DNA of 64,000 nt from NCBI GenBank assembly GCA_045660065.1, contig JAZRDC010000030.1, forward strand, positions 1 to 64,000. The letters are read 5' to 3'. Positions within the stretch are counted from its first letter, which is position 1. Each line of letters starts with the position of its first letter. A model generated the notes under the pieces. The model ran no database searches. It saw only the letters and a program-made list of their open reading frames with translations, and had not been told where the DNA came from. The stretch comes from RGIG2094 sp045660065 (GTDB taxonomy: Bacteria; Bacillota; Clostridia; RGIG6154). The translations under genes and the position numbers were made by a program. Of the stretch, positions 56,110-64,000 are shown in pieces.

Positions 56110-56126
56110 TTTACATTCTCTTTTTT
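56089..56126 (+). terminator. Perfect palindromic terminator overlapping the rseC-like stop
   Basis: AAAAAAGAGAATGTAAATT followed directly by its exact complement, ending in six T. The 19-bp arms include the last codons and the stop. The symmetry would also work on the minus strand, although no minus-strand gene ends here. Confidence 0.92.
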
Positions 56127-56158
56127 GCATACAATACAATAAGAAAGGCGGTAATAAA

Positions 56159-56701
56159 ATGGCAAAAAAGTTAAAAAGATGGGAAGTAGCAGGGTTTATC
56201 TTTGTGGTTGCCCTTGGGTCTTTAGGGCATTTTTTGTATGACCTTACAGGTGGCAGTCCTCTGGTGGGGAAATTTTTTGCGGTAAATGAAAGCACCTGGG
56301 AGCATTTGAAACTTTTGTTTTTCCCTTATGTTTTGTTTTCAGCCATTGAGTGGTTTTATATTGGCAAAAACTATAAAAGTTTTGCTTTTTCAAAGGCTTT
56401 GGGCGTTTTGTCAGGTATGATTTTTATTGTGGCGGCATTTTACACATACACAGGAATTTTGGGAAGTTCGGTTGATTTTGTAAATATTGCAATTTTTGTA
56501 ATTGGTGCGGCAGTTTCTTATTTTGTGAGTTTAAAGATTTTATCAGGCGGAGGCAAAATCACTCTTAAACTGCCGTCGGTTATTGCTTTGATTATAATTG
56601 CGGTTTTATTCGTTTTATTTACAACAAATCCGCCGCAAATCGGTTTGTTCAAAGACCCTGTAACAGGAAAGTTTGGAGTGCAGTCGGAAAATACTATGTA
56701 A
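56159..56701 (+). CDS. Integral membrane protein of unknown function (DUF6512-like)
   Basis: The 180-residue protein has about five to six hydrophobic segments and the pattern RWEVAGFIFVVALGSLGHFLY, then AVNESTWEHLKLLFFPY, found in a small family of Firmicute membrane proteins with no assigned role (DUF6512 from memory). The WEHLK motif between the first two helices is the most distinctive part. It follows the RseC-like gene's terminator by 32 bp, so it may rely on read-through or an unseen promoter. Confidence 0.7.
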   Translation: MAKKLKRWEVAGFIFVVALGSLGHFLYDLTGGSPLVGKFFAVNESTWEHLKLLFFPYVLFSAIEWFYIGKNYKSFAFSKALGVLSGMIFIVAAFYTYTGILGSSVDFVNIAIFVIGAAVSYFVSLKILSGGGKITLKLPSVIALIIIAVLFVLFTTNPPQIGLFKDPVTGKFGVQSENTM

Positions 56702-56707
56702 AAACAA

Positions 56708-56736
56708 TAGACAAAACTTTTTCTTTGTGATAAAAT
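56708..56736 (+). promoter_or_regulatory. Promoter of the GH26-like gene
   Basis: TAGACA, 17 bp, TAAAAT with extended -10 TGA. The first in-frame ATG (56735) overlaps the -10 hexamer, which supports ATG 56762 as the true start. Confidence 0.75.
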
Positions 56737-56761
56737 GAAAAAAACACTTTTGGAGAAAATT

Positions 56762-58474
56762 ATGAAGAAAAAGATTACTATAATTTGTATTGCAGCAGTA
56801 TTGGTGTTGGCAATTGTATCAGGCGGACTTTTAGTGGCAGTAAAAACATCCCCTGAATTTAAAAATAAAACAAAACTTTTATTGCAGAAAGTTTTTCCGC
56901 AGATTTCCGACGTGTGCTATTATTATGTGGACGGAAAACCCCAGCACGATATGACAAAGGTTGACCTTAAAAACTGCACATCTGACATAAAGGAAATTCA
57001 GAAAAACAGAGAAAAAACTTATGTGATAAATCACGCAAGAGGATATGCTTTGGAGTTTGGACCTGATGCTGAGTTTGACTTTACCACAGACGGCGAGTTT
57101 TTCACAGCAACCCAAAAAGATATGAAAATTGTTGTGTCAAAAGAGTATTCGCCATATGAAAGAGAGCAGTTAAAGGAAGAGTTTATTGACAAATCTTTAA
57201 ACGAATATTTTATAAACAAGCAGTTTGCAGAGCATAACAGAATAACAATCCATAAAGACAATATGGAAAAAATCGGCGACTACTGGGTGCAGGTGTCGGC
57301 TCTCTCAAGACTGCCTGCTCCGGGAAGTGAAGTTGAGTTCAATACCTATGTTCAATGCATTATTTACAGAACGGACAGAATTTATTACAGAATTTTATTC
57401 AAAGCAAAGGATTATAACGATGAACTTTTAGATCAGGTTTACAAAACTTTGTATTCATTTACAGACAAGATGTATACCATTGGAACGTCTGGCGTGTTTA
57501 CAGACTTTAAGCCTGTTGAAAATCCAAACTGGTCGGAAGAAACAAAAAAACTTTATGATGAAATCAAAAATTCTCCAAAAGTAAAGTGGGGCGTTTATGT
57601 TCCCTGGACAGTTATAAATAATGATTTTGAAAAATTAAACCAAACAGAACAAAAACTCGGGTTTAACTTTGAGGGCACAATTGAATATTTGTATTTAGGC
57701 CAGGAACTGCCGGTTGAGGGTATGAAAACTGCTTATAACGACGGCAAAATCATAGAACTTACTTTGCAGACTTCAACAGTTATGAATGAAGACCTTGACA
57801 GTTACAACATTATGTTTGATATTATTGATGGCAAAAAAGATGCAGAAATCAAAACTTTAGCAAAAAGCATAAAAGACTTCGGGCATCCTATTTTGTTCAG
57901 ACTCAATAACGAAATGAATTCGGACTGGACCACATATGGTGGAAATATCACATTAAACGACCCTGAAATTTTTGTTCAGGTGTGGAGAAGATTTTATGAT
58001 ATTTTTGAAGCGGTGGGCGTAAACAACGCAATCTGGGTGTTTAATCCAAATGACAACAGTTTCCCGCCTTGCAGTTTCAATTCAAGTATCGCCTACTATC
58101 CGGGCAACGGATATGTTCATATGTTTGGCATAACAGGCTATAACACGGGAACATATTACGCGGAAAAATATATGGAAAGATGGCGTGAATTTGAAGAAAT
58201 TTACGCAGACATCACCAAATCAAGCGAAAAGATTTACGGCAAGTTCCCGTGGGTAATCACAGAGTTTGCATCATCAAGCGTAGGCGGAAATAAGGGTGAG
58301 TGGATTAACAATATGTTTAATTCCCTTCACAAGTTCCCAAAGATTAAAATGGCATTCTGGTTCTCAAGTGCAGACTTTGATGCAGATAATAACAATGCGG
58401 TTGCCAGACCCTATTGGATTGATGAAAATGAGGACAGTATTGACGCCTTTAAAGAAAATTTGAAAAAATACTGA
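56762..58474 (+). CDS. Membrane-anchored GH26-like glycoside hydrolase
   Basis: The 570-residue protein starts with a signal-anchor (MKKKITIICIAAVLVLAI), has a domain of about 230 residues that I do not recognise, then a TIM-barrel domain (about 270-570). LNNEMNSDW places Glu384 as acid/base and WVITEFASS places Glu501 as nucleophile, the clan-A spacing seen in GH26 beta-mannanases and related enzymes; WVFNPND and FGITGYN support this. It probably cleaves a beta-mannan, beta-glucan or wall polymer at the cell surface. Start chosen from GGAG six bases before ATG 56762. It is not next to transporters or sugar regulators. Confidence 0.75.
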   Translation: MKKKITIICIAAVLVLAIVSGGLLVAVKTSPEFKNKTKLLLQKVFPQISDVCYYYVDGKPQHDMTKVDLKNCTSDIKEIQKNREKTYVINHARGYALEFGPDAEFDFTTDGEFFTATQKDMKIVVSKEYSPYEREQLKEEFIDKSLNEYFINKQFAEHNRITIHKDNMEKIGDYWVQVSALSRLPAPGSEVEFNTYVQCIIYRTDRIYYRILFKAKDYNDELLDQVYKTLYSFTDKMYTIGTSGVFTDFKPVENPNWSEETKKLYDEIKNSPKVKWGVYVPWTVINNDFEKLNQTEQKLGFNFEGTIEYLYLGQELPVEGMKTAYNDGKIIELTLQTSTVMNEDLDSYNIMFDIIDGKKDAEIKTLAKSIKDFGHPILFRLNNEMNSDWTTYGGNITLNDPEIFVQVWRRFYDIFEAVGVNNAIWVFNPNDNSFPPCSFNSSIAYYPGNGYVHMFGITGYNTGTYYAEKYMERWREFEEIYADITKSSEKIYGKFPWVITEFASSSVGGNKGEWINNMFNSLHKFPKIKMAFWFSSADFDADNNNAVARPYWIDENEDSIDAFKENLKKY

Positions 58475-58477
58475 AAT

Positions 58478-58534
58478 AAAAAGCCTTTTTTACGCAAGTT
58501 TCAATGATGAAATTTTTGTGAAAAGGCTTTTTTT
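58478..58534 (+). terminator. Terminator after the GH26-like gene
   Basis: Outer stem AAAAAGCCTTTT/AAAAGGCTTTTT followed by T residues; the 31-nt loop folds further (TTTCA/TGAAA). Confidence 0.78.
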
Positions 58535-58536
58535 CG

Positions 58537-58565
58537 TTGACTTTATTTTGGTAAAAGAGTATAAT
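58537..58565 (+). promoter_or_regulatory. Promoter of the heterodimeric ABC exporter
   Basis: TTGACT, 17 bp, TATAAT, about 40 bp before the first ABC gene and right after the preceding terminator. Confidence 0.88.
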
Positions 58566-58606
58566 TTTATAAAATGTCTATAATATATTGAAAAAAGGAG
58601 TGCGCT

Positions 58607-60328
58607 ATGATAAAAGAACTTTTAAAATGCGTTGGAAAATATAAATTGCCCTCAATTTTAGCACCGCTTTTTATAACAGGCGAGGTTGTTTTAGAGGTTT
58701 TAATTCCTCTTTTGATGGCAACTATAATTGATGACGGAATTGACAAAGGAAATATGAAAGTTGTGCTTATAACAGGCGGTCTGCTTGTGTTTTTAGCACT
58801 TATGTCTTTGCTTTGCGGTGCCCTTTCAGGAAAGTATGCGGCAATCGCATCAGCAGGCTTTGCAAAAAATATCAGAAAGAAAATGTTCTTTAGAATTCAG
58901 GACTATTCTTTTAAAAACATCGATAAATTCTCAACTGCAAGTTTAGTTACAAGAATGACAACAGATGTTACAAATATCCAGAACTCTTATCAGATGATTA
59001 TAAGAATTGCAGTGCGCTCACCAATTATGATGGTTACATCTTTAGTAATGGCGTTTTCAGTTCACTCAAGACTCTCACTTGTGTTTGTTGCAATTTTGCC
59101 GATTTTAGGAATCGGTCTTTATCTTATTATGACACACGCACATCCGATTTTTGAAAGAGTTTTTAAGATTTATGATAAACTTAATACTATCGTTCAGGAA
59201 AATTTAAGAGGTATCAGAGTAGTTAAGGCGTATGTAAGAGAAGAACACGAAAAAGAAAAGTTTTTTGAGGCATCAGAAGGTATGTATAAAGGCTTTTCAC
59301 AGGCAGATATTCTTTTAGCATACAACGCACCTTTGATGCAGTTTTGCGTGTATAGCGCAATGCTTTTAATATCCTGGTTTGGCGCACACTTAATCGTTGG
59401 CGGAACATTCACAACAGGTAAACTTGTAACACTTATTTCTTATGTAATGCAAATCCTTCACAGTCTTATGATGCTTTCTATGATTTTCGTTATGATTACA
59501 ATGTCAAAAGCATCAATGAAGAGAGTTGTTGAGGTAATAACAGAAGAGCCTGACATTAAAAATCCTGAAAATCCTGTAACAGAAGTAAAATCAGGGGATA
59601 TTTTGTTTGAAAATGTGTCTTTCGGGTACTCAGCCAACAAAAACTGCTTAAAAGATATAAATATTTCAATTAAAAGCGGAGAAACTGTTGGAATTTTAGG
59701 CGAAACAGGAAGCGGAAAGTCAAGCCTTGTTCAACTTATTTCAAGACTTTATGATGTAACTGAGGGTAGTGTGAAAGTTGGTGGGATTGATGTAAGAGAT
59801 TACGATATCACCGCTCTTCGTGATGCAGTTTCAGTTGTTTTGCAAAAAAATGTACTTTTCTCGGGAACTATAAAAGAAAATTTGAGATGGGGTAACAAAG
59901 AAGCAACCGACGAAGAAATGATAAAAGCGTGCAAGCTTGCTCAGGCAGACGAGTTTATACAAAGTTTCCCCGATAAATACGACACATTTATAGAACAGGG
60001 CGGAAGCAATGTATCAGGCGGACAAAAGCAAAGACTTTGTATTGCCCGTGCACTTTTGAAAAATCCTAAAATTCTTATTTTGGACGATTCTACAAGTGCG
60101 GTTGATACTAAAACAGATGCAGCGCTCCAGAGAGCATTTAAAGAAGAAATACCAAACACAACAAAATTAATTATTGCACAGAGAATTTCATCTGTTAAAG
60201 ATGTAGACAAAATTATTGTAATCAAAGGCGGCAGTATTTCGGGAATAGGCACACACGATGAACTTATTGAAAGCAACGAAATTTACAAAGAAGTGTACTA
60301 TTCTCAGGTAAAAGGGGGTAAGGAATAA
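58607..60328 (+). CDS. ABC exporter subunit 1 (degenerate ATP site)
   Basis: The 573-residue half-transporter has six membrane segments (about 15-310) and an ATPase domain with Walker A GETGSGKSS (about 365), signature NVSGGQKQR and Walker B ILILDDSTSAVD. Asp replaces the catalytic Glu after the Walker B Asp, the mark of the degenerate-site subunit in heterodimeric exporters such as BmrCD, LmrCD and TM287/288. GGAG precedes the ATG. Its stop overlaps the next ATG by one base. The substrate is unknown; lipids or drugs are typical. Confidence 0.92.
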   Translation: MIKELLKCVGKYKLPSILAPLFITGEVVLEVLIPLLMATIIDDGIDKGNMKVVLITGGLLVFLALMSLLCGALSGKYAAIASAGFAKNIRKKMFFRIQDYSFKNIDKFSTASLVTRMTTDVTNIQNSYQMIIRIAVRSPIMMVTSLVMAFSVHSRLSLVFVAILPILGIGLYLIMTHAHPIFERVFKIYDKLNTIVQENLRGIRVVKAYVREEHEKEKFFEASEGMYKGFSQADILLAYNAPLMQFCVYSAMLLISWFGAHLIVGGTFTTGKLVTLISYVMQILHSLMMLSMIFVMITMSKASMKRVVEVITEEPDIKNPENPVTEVKSGDILFENVSFGYSANKNCLKDINISIKSGETVGILGETGSGKSSLVQLISRLYDVTEGSVKVGGIDVRDYDITALRDAVSVVLQKNVLFSGTIKENLRWGNKEATDEEMIKACKLAQADEFIQSFPDKYDTFIEQGGSNVSGGQKQRLCIARALLKNPKILILDDSTSAVDTKTDAALQRAFKEEIPNTTKLIIAQRISSVKDVDKIIVIKGGSISGIGTHDELIESNEIYKEVYYSQVKGGKE

Positions 60329-62235
60329 TGGGACCAATGCCAAGAGGCCCAAGAGGCAGAATGATGCACGGTAAAAAAGCCAAAAACCCCAAAAAGACTT
60401 TAGCAAGACTTTTGAAAATCATTTTAAAAGACAACAAGTTCAGATTTGTTGGCGTAATGATAAGTATTGTAATAGGTTCACTTACTGGTGTTGCAGGTTC
60501 AATGTTTACAGGCGTTTTGATTGATGATTACATCACACCACTTATTGGAATGAAAAACCCTGTGTTCGGTGGACTTTTAAAAGCAATTCTTTGTATGGCG
60601 GGGATTTATTTTACAGGACTTTGCGCTGTTTACATTCAGAACAGATTTATGGTAAATATCACCCAGGGTACTTTAAAAAGAGTAAGAGACGATTTGTTTT
60701 CTCATATGCAGACACTTCCCGTTAAGTATTTTGACTCACACACCCACGGCGATATAATGAGCCATTATACAAACGATGCAGACACCCTTCGACAACTTAT
60801 CGCACAGAGTATTCCGCAGATGTTTTCGTCAATTATAACCATTGTTTCAGTTTTCTGCGCAATGGTTTCAAGAAGTATATATCTTACTTTGTTTGTACTT
60901 GCCTTTATTTTCCTGATGACCAAAATTGCAGGGAAAGTCGGGGCAAACAGCGGTAAATATTTTGGTGCACAACAAAAAACATTAGGCGCACTTAATGGTT
61001 ATATTGAAGAAACTATTCACGGTCAGAAAGTTGTTAAAGTTTTTTGCCACGAAGATGAGTCAAAGCAGAAAATGGACGAACTTAACGATCTTTTGTGTGA
61101 AAATGCCACAAAGGCGAACACATATGCCAATATTTTGATGCCTATCATGGGAAATTTAGGGCATCTTCAATATGTTTTGATTGCAGTTGTGGGCGGATTT
61201 TTTGCCATTTCAGGTGTTGGAGGAGTAACTGTTGGTGTTATTGCAACATTTTTGCAACTTTCCAAAAACTTCTCAATGACAGTAACTCAGATTTCACAGC
61301 AGATAAACTCAGTTGTTATGGCACATCCTGGTGCGGAAAGAATTTTTGAACTTATGGACGAAAAACCTGAAGCAGATGAAGGCTATGTAACACTTGTAAA
61401 CGCCAAAGAAGAAAACGGAGTTCTTACAGAAACCAATGAAAGCACAGGAATGTGGGCATGGAAGCACCCTCATGGCGACGGAAGTGTTACCTACACAAAA
61501 TTAAAAGGTGATGTAAGAATTTTTGATGTGGACTTCGGCTACACTGATGAAAAAATCGTACTCCACAATGTTTCGCTTTATGCAGAGCCGGGACAAATGG
61601 TGGCGTTTGTTGGCGCAACAGGTGCAGGTAAAACCACAATTACAAATCTTATTAACAGATTTTATGATATTGCCGACGGTAAAATAAGATACGACGGCAT
61701 AAACATCAACAAAATCAAAAAGAGTGATTTAAGACGCTCTCTTGGTATAGTTTTACAGGATACAAACCTGTTTACAGGAACTGTTATGGAAAATATCAGA
61801 TATGGCAAACTTGATGCAACTGACGAAGAAGTGTACGCAGCAGCACGCCTTGCCAATGCAGACGGATTCATTCAGATGCTTCCTGATGGCTATAACACAC
61901 ACCTGTCAGGAGACGGTTCAGGACTTTCGCAGGGTCAGCGACAACTTCTTGCAATCGCAAGAGCGGCGGTTGCAAATGCTCCCGTTATGATTTTGGACGA
62001 AGCAACATCAAGCATTGACACAAGAACCGAGTTGATCGTTCAGAATGGTATGAACAAACTTATGGACGGCAGAACCGTGTTTGTTATTGCTCACCGCCTG
62101 TCAACAGTCCAGAACGCAGATGTGATTATGGTTTTAGAACAAGGAAGAATTATCGAACGCGGAAATCACGAAGAACTGATTGCCGAAAAAGGAAAGTATT
62201 ATCAGCTCTACACTGGAGCCTTTGAGCTAGAGTAG
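60328..62235 (+). CDS. ABC exporter subunit 2 (consensus catalytic Glu)
   Basis: The 635-residue partner half-transporter starts with a Pro/Gly/Arg-rich tail (MGPMPRGPRGRMMHGKKAK), then six membrane segments and an ATPase domain with Walker A GATGAGKTT (about 429), signature GLSQGQRQ and Walker B VMILDEATSSID with the catalytic Glu near 558. An insert of about 40 residues (around 345-385) precedes the ATPase strand, as in other large subunits of heterodimeric exporters. The final G of its TAG stop starts the first hairpin of repeat copy B. Confidence 0.92.
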   Translation: MGPMPRGPRGRMMHGKKAKNPKKTLARLLKIILKDNKFRFVGVMISIVIGSLTGVAGSMFTGVLIDDYITPLIGMKNPVFGGLLKAILCMAGIYFTGLCAVYIQNRFMVNITQGTLKRVRDDLFSHMQTLPVKYFDSHTHGDIMSHYTNDADTLRQLIAQSIPQMFSSIITIVSVFCAMVSRSIYLTLFVLAFIFLMTKIAGKVGANSGKYFGAQQKTLGALNGYIEETIHGQKVVKVFCHEDESKQKMDELNDLLCENATKANTYANILMPIMGNLGHLQYVLIAVVGGFFAISGVGGVTVGVIATFLQLSKNFSMTVTQISQQINSVVMAHPGAERIFELMDEKPEADEGYVTLVNAKEENGVLTETNESTGMWAWKHPHGDGSVTYTKLKGDVRIFDVDFGYTDEKIVLHNVSLYAEPGQMVAFVGATGAGKTTITNLINRFYDIADGKIRYDGININKIKKSDLRRSLGIVLQDTNLFTGTVMENIRYGKLDATDEEVYAAARLANADGFIQMLPDGYNTHLSGDGSGLSQGQRQLLAIARAAVANAPVMILDEATSSIDTRTELIVQNGMNKLMDGRTVFVIAHRLSTVQNADVIMVLEQGRIIERGNHEELIAEKGKYYQLYTGAFELE

Positions 62236-62375
62236 GGAATGCAGAGCATTCCCTCAATGCGAAATTACCATTTCGCATTGGCTTTGCAAATTTGTCCGCT
62301 CGCGCATATTTTGTTGCGGGCAACAAAATATCAAATTTATAAGAATAAAAAGTCAGGCACATGTCCTGACTTTTT
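62235..62375 (-). repeat. Multi-hairpin intergenic element, copy B (inverted relative to copy A)
   Basis: Read on the minus strand this 141-bp element gives AAAAAGTCAGGACATGTGCC and TGACTTTTTATTCTTATAA, then three hairpins: ATATTTTGTTG/CAACAAAATAT (4-nt loop), CAATGCGAAAT/ATTTCGCATTG (4-nt loop) and GGGAATGC/GCATTCCC. Linkers (TATAAATTTG, CAAATTTGCAAA, CCAAT) match copy A while the stems differ. The last hairpin starts in the stop codon of the ABC gene. 62376-62487 holds no gene that I can support. Confidence 0.85.
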
Positions 62376-62487
62376 ATGATTTAAGCAATTTTGTATGATG
62401 AGAGTTTTTGGGGCTTGGTTTGCCCATTCTAAAAAATTTTTCCGATTCCTTGGATTGTGTAAAATGAATAATGAATAATTGCGGTAA

Positions 62488-62512
62488 AAAAGCACCCCTA
62501 TGGGGTGCTTTT
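62488..62512 (-). terminator. Terminator of the AraC-family gene
   Basis: AAAAGCACCCC/GGGGTGCTTTT with TAT loop and flanking A/T runs on both sides; it serves the minus-strand gene ending at 62530 and could work in both directions. Confidence 0.85.
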
Positions 62513-62529
62513 GTTTTATAAGGCGGGTT

Positions 62530-63357
62530 TTATGAACCGTTTTTAATATTGCTAATATATTCAGCAGGCGATATTCCTACCTTCTGCAAAAAGTTTCTGT
62601 AAAAGACGGTGTAATCTTTAAATCCTGCGATGCTGGCCGCTTCTTTTGCAGACCCACCGGCATTCAGTACGGATTGTGCTTTTATAATGCGTCGTTCTTT
62701 TACATAATCGCCCAAAGTAAATCCGGTTTCTTTTTTAAAAAGCTTATATAAGTATTTTTCAGTTACAAAAAATCGTTTTGAAAGTGCTTCGTAATTTATG
62801 TCTTCTGCAATGTGATCATCAATATATTTTACTATATCGGTTACTTTTTTACTGTTTGAATACAAATGATATGCGTTGGTGTTTACACCGGACTTGTCTA
62901 TTTTTATCAACATGGAAAAAAGATTGATTAGTGCACAAAAATCATCGTATGGTGTGTTCTTTGACAGGGATTGTTCGATTTGTTCAAACAAAAGGTTGAG
63001 TTCAAGACTTTTAACATATTTTTCTTCGATTATATAAAATCCCTTTTTTCGCAGAGAAACATAAAAATCAAAAGCCGATACATCAAAATTCGTGAAAATC
63101 TTTTTGTCAAATAAAATTCGCTTTCGTACATATCGGCAAGTGGATTTTATAATAGGCTTATGCAACATGCCGTCAGAAATCAATATGATTGTACCATTTT
63201 CTACGTTGTATCGTTTTCCGTCAAGTGCAAAGTAAAGGTTTCCTTCAAGAAAATAATATATTTCAAATTCGTTATAATGAGCGTGTACTTCAAATTCGCT
63301 GTTTGGCTGAGCAGAATCAGTAACAGAAGATATAAATTGTATACTTTTTTTGGGCAT
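62530..63357 (-). CDS. AraC-family transcriptional regulator
   Basis: The 275 residues have an N-terminal cupin-type sensor (about 20-100; HAHYNEFEIYYFLEGNLYF) and two C-terminal AraC helix-turn-helix motifs (about 175-272; YEALSKRFFVTEKYLYKLFK and GSAKEAASIAGFKDYTVFYR). AAGGAG precedes the ATG. It is divergent from a PHP-domain gene with overlapping -10 regions and probably controls it. The effector is probably a sugar or glycoside, by family analogy. Confidence 0.9.
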   Translation of the reverse strand: MPKKSIQFISSVTDSAQPNSEFEVHAHYNEFEIYYFLEGNLYFALDGKRYNVENGTIILISDGMLHKPIIKSTCRYVRKRILFDKKIFTNFDVSAFDFYVSLRKKGFYIIEEKYVKSLELNLLFEQIEQSLSKNTPYDDFCALINLFSMLIKIDKSGVNTNAYHLYSNSKKVTDIVKYIDDHIAEDINYEALSKRFFVTEKYLYKLFKKETGFTLGDYVKERRIIKAQSVLNAGGSAKEAASIAGFKDYTVFYRNFLQKVGISPAEYISNIKNGS

Positions 63358-63436
63358 TTCTACATCTCCTTGGGGTGGAAAATTGCAATATTATTGGCAT
63401 ATACAGTAATTGATATTGCAAATGAATTGTGTTAGT

Positions 63437-63465
63437 ATAATATCATAAATTAATTAATCAGTCAA
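63437..63465 (-). promoter_or_regulatory. Promoter of the AraC-family gene, overlapping a plus-strand -10
   Basis: Minus strand: TTGACT, 17 bp, TATTAT with extended -10 TGA. On the plus strand TATAAT (63436-63441), in front of the PHP gene, overlaps this -10, but its best -35 (TTGATA at 63410) is 20 bp away, as expected for an activator-dependent promoter. Confidence 0.75.
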
Positions 63466-63481
63466 CAAGGAGTGTATTGAA

Positions 63482-64000
63482 ATGTATAAAACTGAACCAC
63501 ATTTGCACACAGCGGAAATCAGCTCGTGCGCTAATATCAGGGCATCGGAAATGGTAAGGCTTCATTACGAGGCAGGCTTTAATACCATATTTATAACCGA
63601 TCACCTCAGCTGGAGTTTTTGCGATTCTTTGGGAGATATTCCATGGCATGAAAAAACAGCTGTTTTTTTGTCAGGATATTACAAAGCAAAAGTGGCGGCT
63701 GAAAAATACGATATAACGGTGTTGATGGCAGCTGAAGTAACTTTCAGGAACAAACCGAACGACTATCTCGTTTATGGAATAACAAAAGAATTCTTAGATG
63801 CTTATCCTGATTTGTGTGAAATGGGGATTGATGAGTTTTATAAAATCGCACAAAAACATAATATTTTTGTGGTTCAGGCTCACCCTAACAGAGATGGTCA
63901 TTGTTTCCCCACACCCAAAAGCGTTGACGGATTTGAAATATATAACCCAAATCCAAGACACGACGATGCCAGTGAAAAAACCGAGCAATGTGCTGATGAA
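63482..64000 (+). CDS. PHP-domain phosphoesterase family protein, 3' end beyond window
   Basis: The 173 codons present start with MYKTEPHLHTAEISS; HxH (His7, His9), FITDHL, MAAEVTF and VQAHPNRDG are the metal-binding motifs of the PHP (polymerase and histidinol phosphatase) fold. The product is probably a metal-dependent phosphoesterase. AAGGAG precedes the ATG. The frame is open at the window end. It is divergently transcribed from the AraC-type regulator, which suggests a role in an inducible sugar-related unit to the right. Confidence 0.82.
   Translation, partial: MYKTEPHLHTAEISSCANIRASEMVRLHYEAGFNTIFITDHLSWSFCDSLGDIPWHEKTAVFLSGYYKAKVAAEKYDITVLMAAEVTFRNKPNDYLVYGITKEFLDAYPDLCEMGIDEFYKIAQKHNIFVVQAHPNRDGHCFPTPKSVDGFEIYNPNPRHDDASEKTEQCADE

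Overview
The window comes from a low-GC, Gram-positive-type anaerobe, most likely an uncultured member of the Clostridia. Supporting signs are the mraZ-led division/wall cluster with a meso-DAP-type MurE (DNPR motif), a dxs-tlyA-nadK-argR-recN block, an FMN riboswitch in front of ribU, purine-rich Shine-Dalgarno sites, frequent TTG/GTG starts, SLH-anchored surface proteins and glycogen genes including glgD. No rRNA, tRNA, CRISPR array, IS element or prophage was seen.

Layout. 1-9988 (minus): murA (cut by the window edge), ftsW, mraY, murF, murE, a PASTA class B PBP, an ftsL-like gene, rsmH and mraZ. They are read from a sigma-A-type promoter followed directly by a 10-bp-period MraZ-box array. 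murD and murG are absent from their usual places. 10137-20425 (plus): glycogen operon glgB-glgC-glgD-glgA-glgP, then a hairpin-rich spacer and a GH13 amylase/neopullulanase. 20422-21186: FMN riboswitch and ribU. 21360-25117: sugar isomerase and LacI regulator (minus), hemolysin III-like protein (plus), VanZ-like and FHA proteins (minus). 25303-26766: LysM/G5/M23 endopeptidase.

26838-44800 (plus) is the main accessory region. A strong promoter leads a run of closely spaced genes: PqqD-like protein, S26-type peptidase, ABC exporter, secreted protein of unknown function, an easily missed 54-residue peptide with a YxxPxL leader motif and a C-terminal Ser, an HPr-kinase-like protein, an SLH protein, an orphan Wzz/YveK-type protein and a 3661-residue SLH giant with MucBP/InlB-type and helical repeats. 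I read the first part as a candidate ribosomally made, modified peptide system transcribed together with cell-surface genes. A further SLH protein (44824) and secD-secF follow.

48813-55687: a roughly 590-nt structured non-coding region directly upstream of a small membrane protein and dxs-tlyA-nadK-argR-recN. Context and the neighbouring protein identify it as OLE RNA with its partner OapA. 55696-64000: RseC-like protein, membrane protein, GH26-like glycosidase, heterodimeric ABC exporter, AraC regulator (minus) and a divergent PHP-domain gene cut by the window end.

Two convergent intergenic spacers (21222-21360 and 62235-62375) carry inverted copies of one multi-hairpin element. Its linkers are conserved while its stems differ in sequence but keep their pairing, which looks like an undescribed structured repeat family.

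All calls come from reading sequence and motifs; no database search was run.
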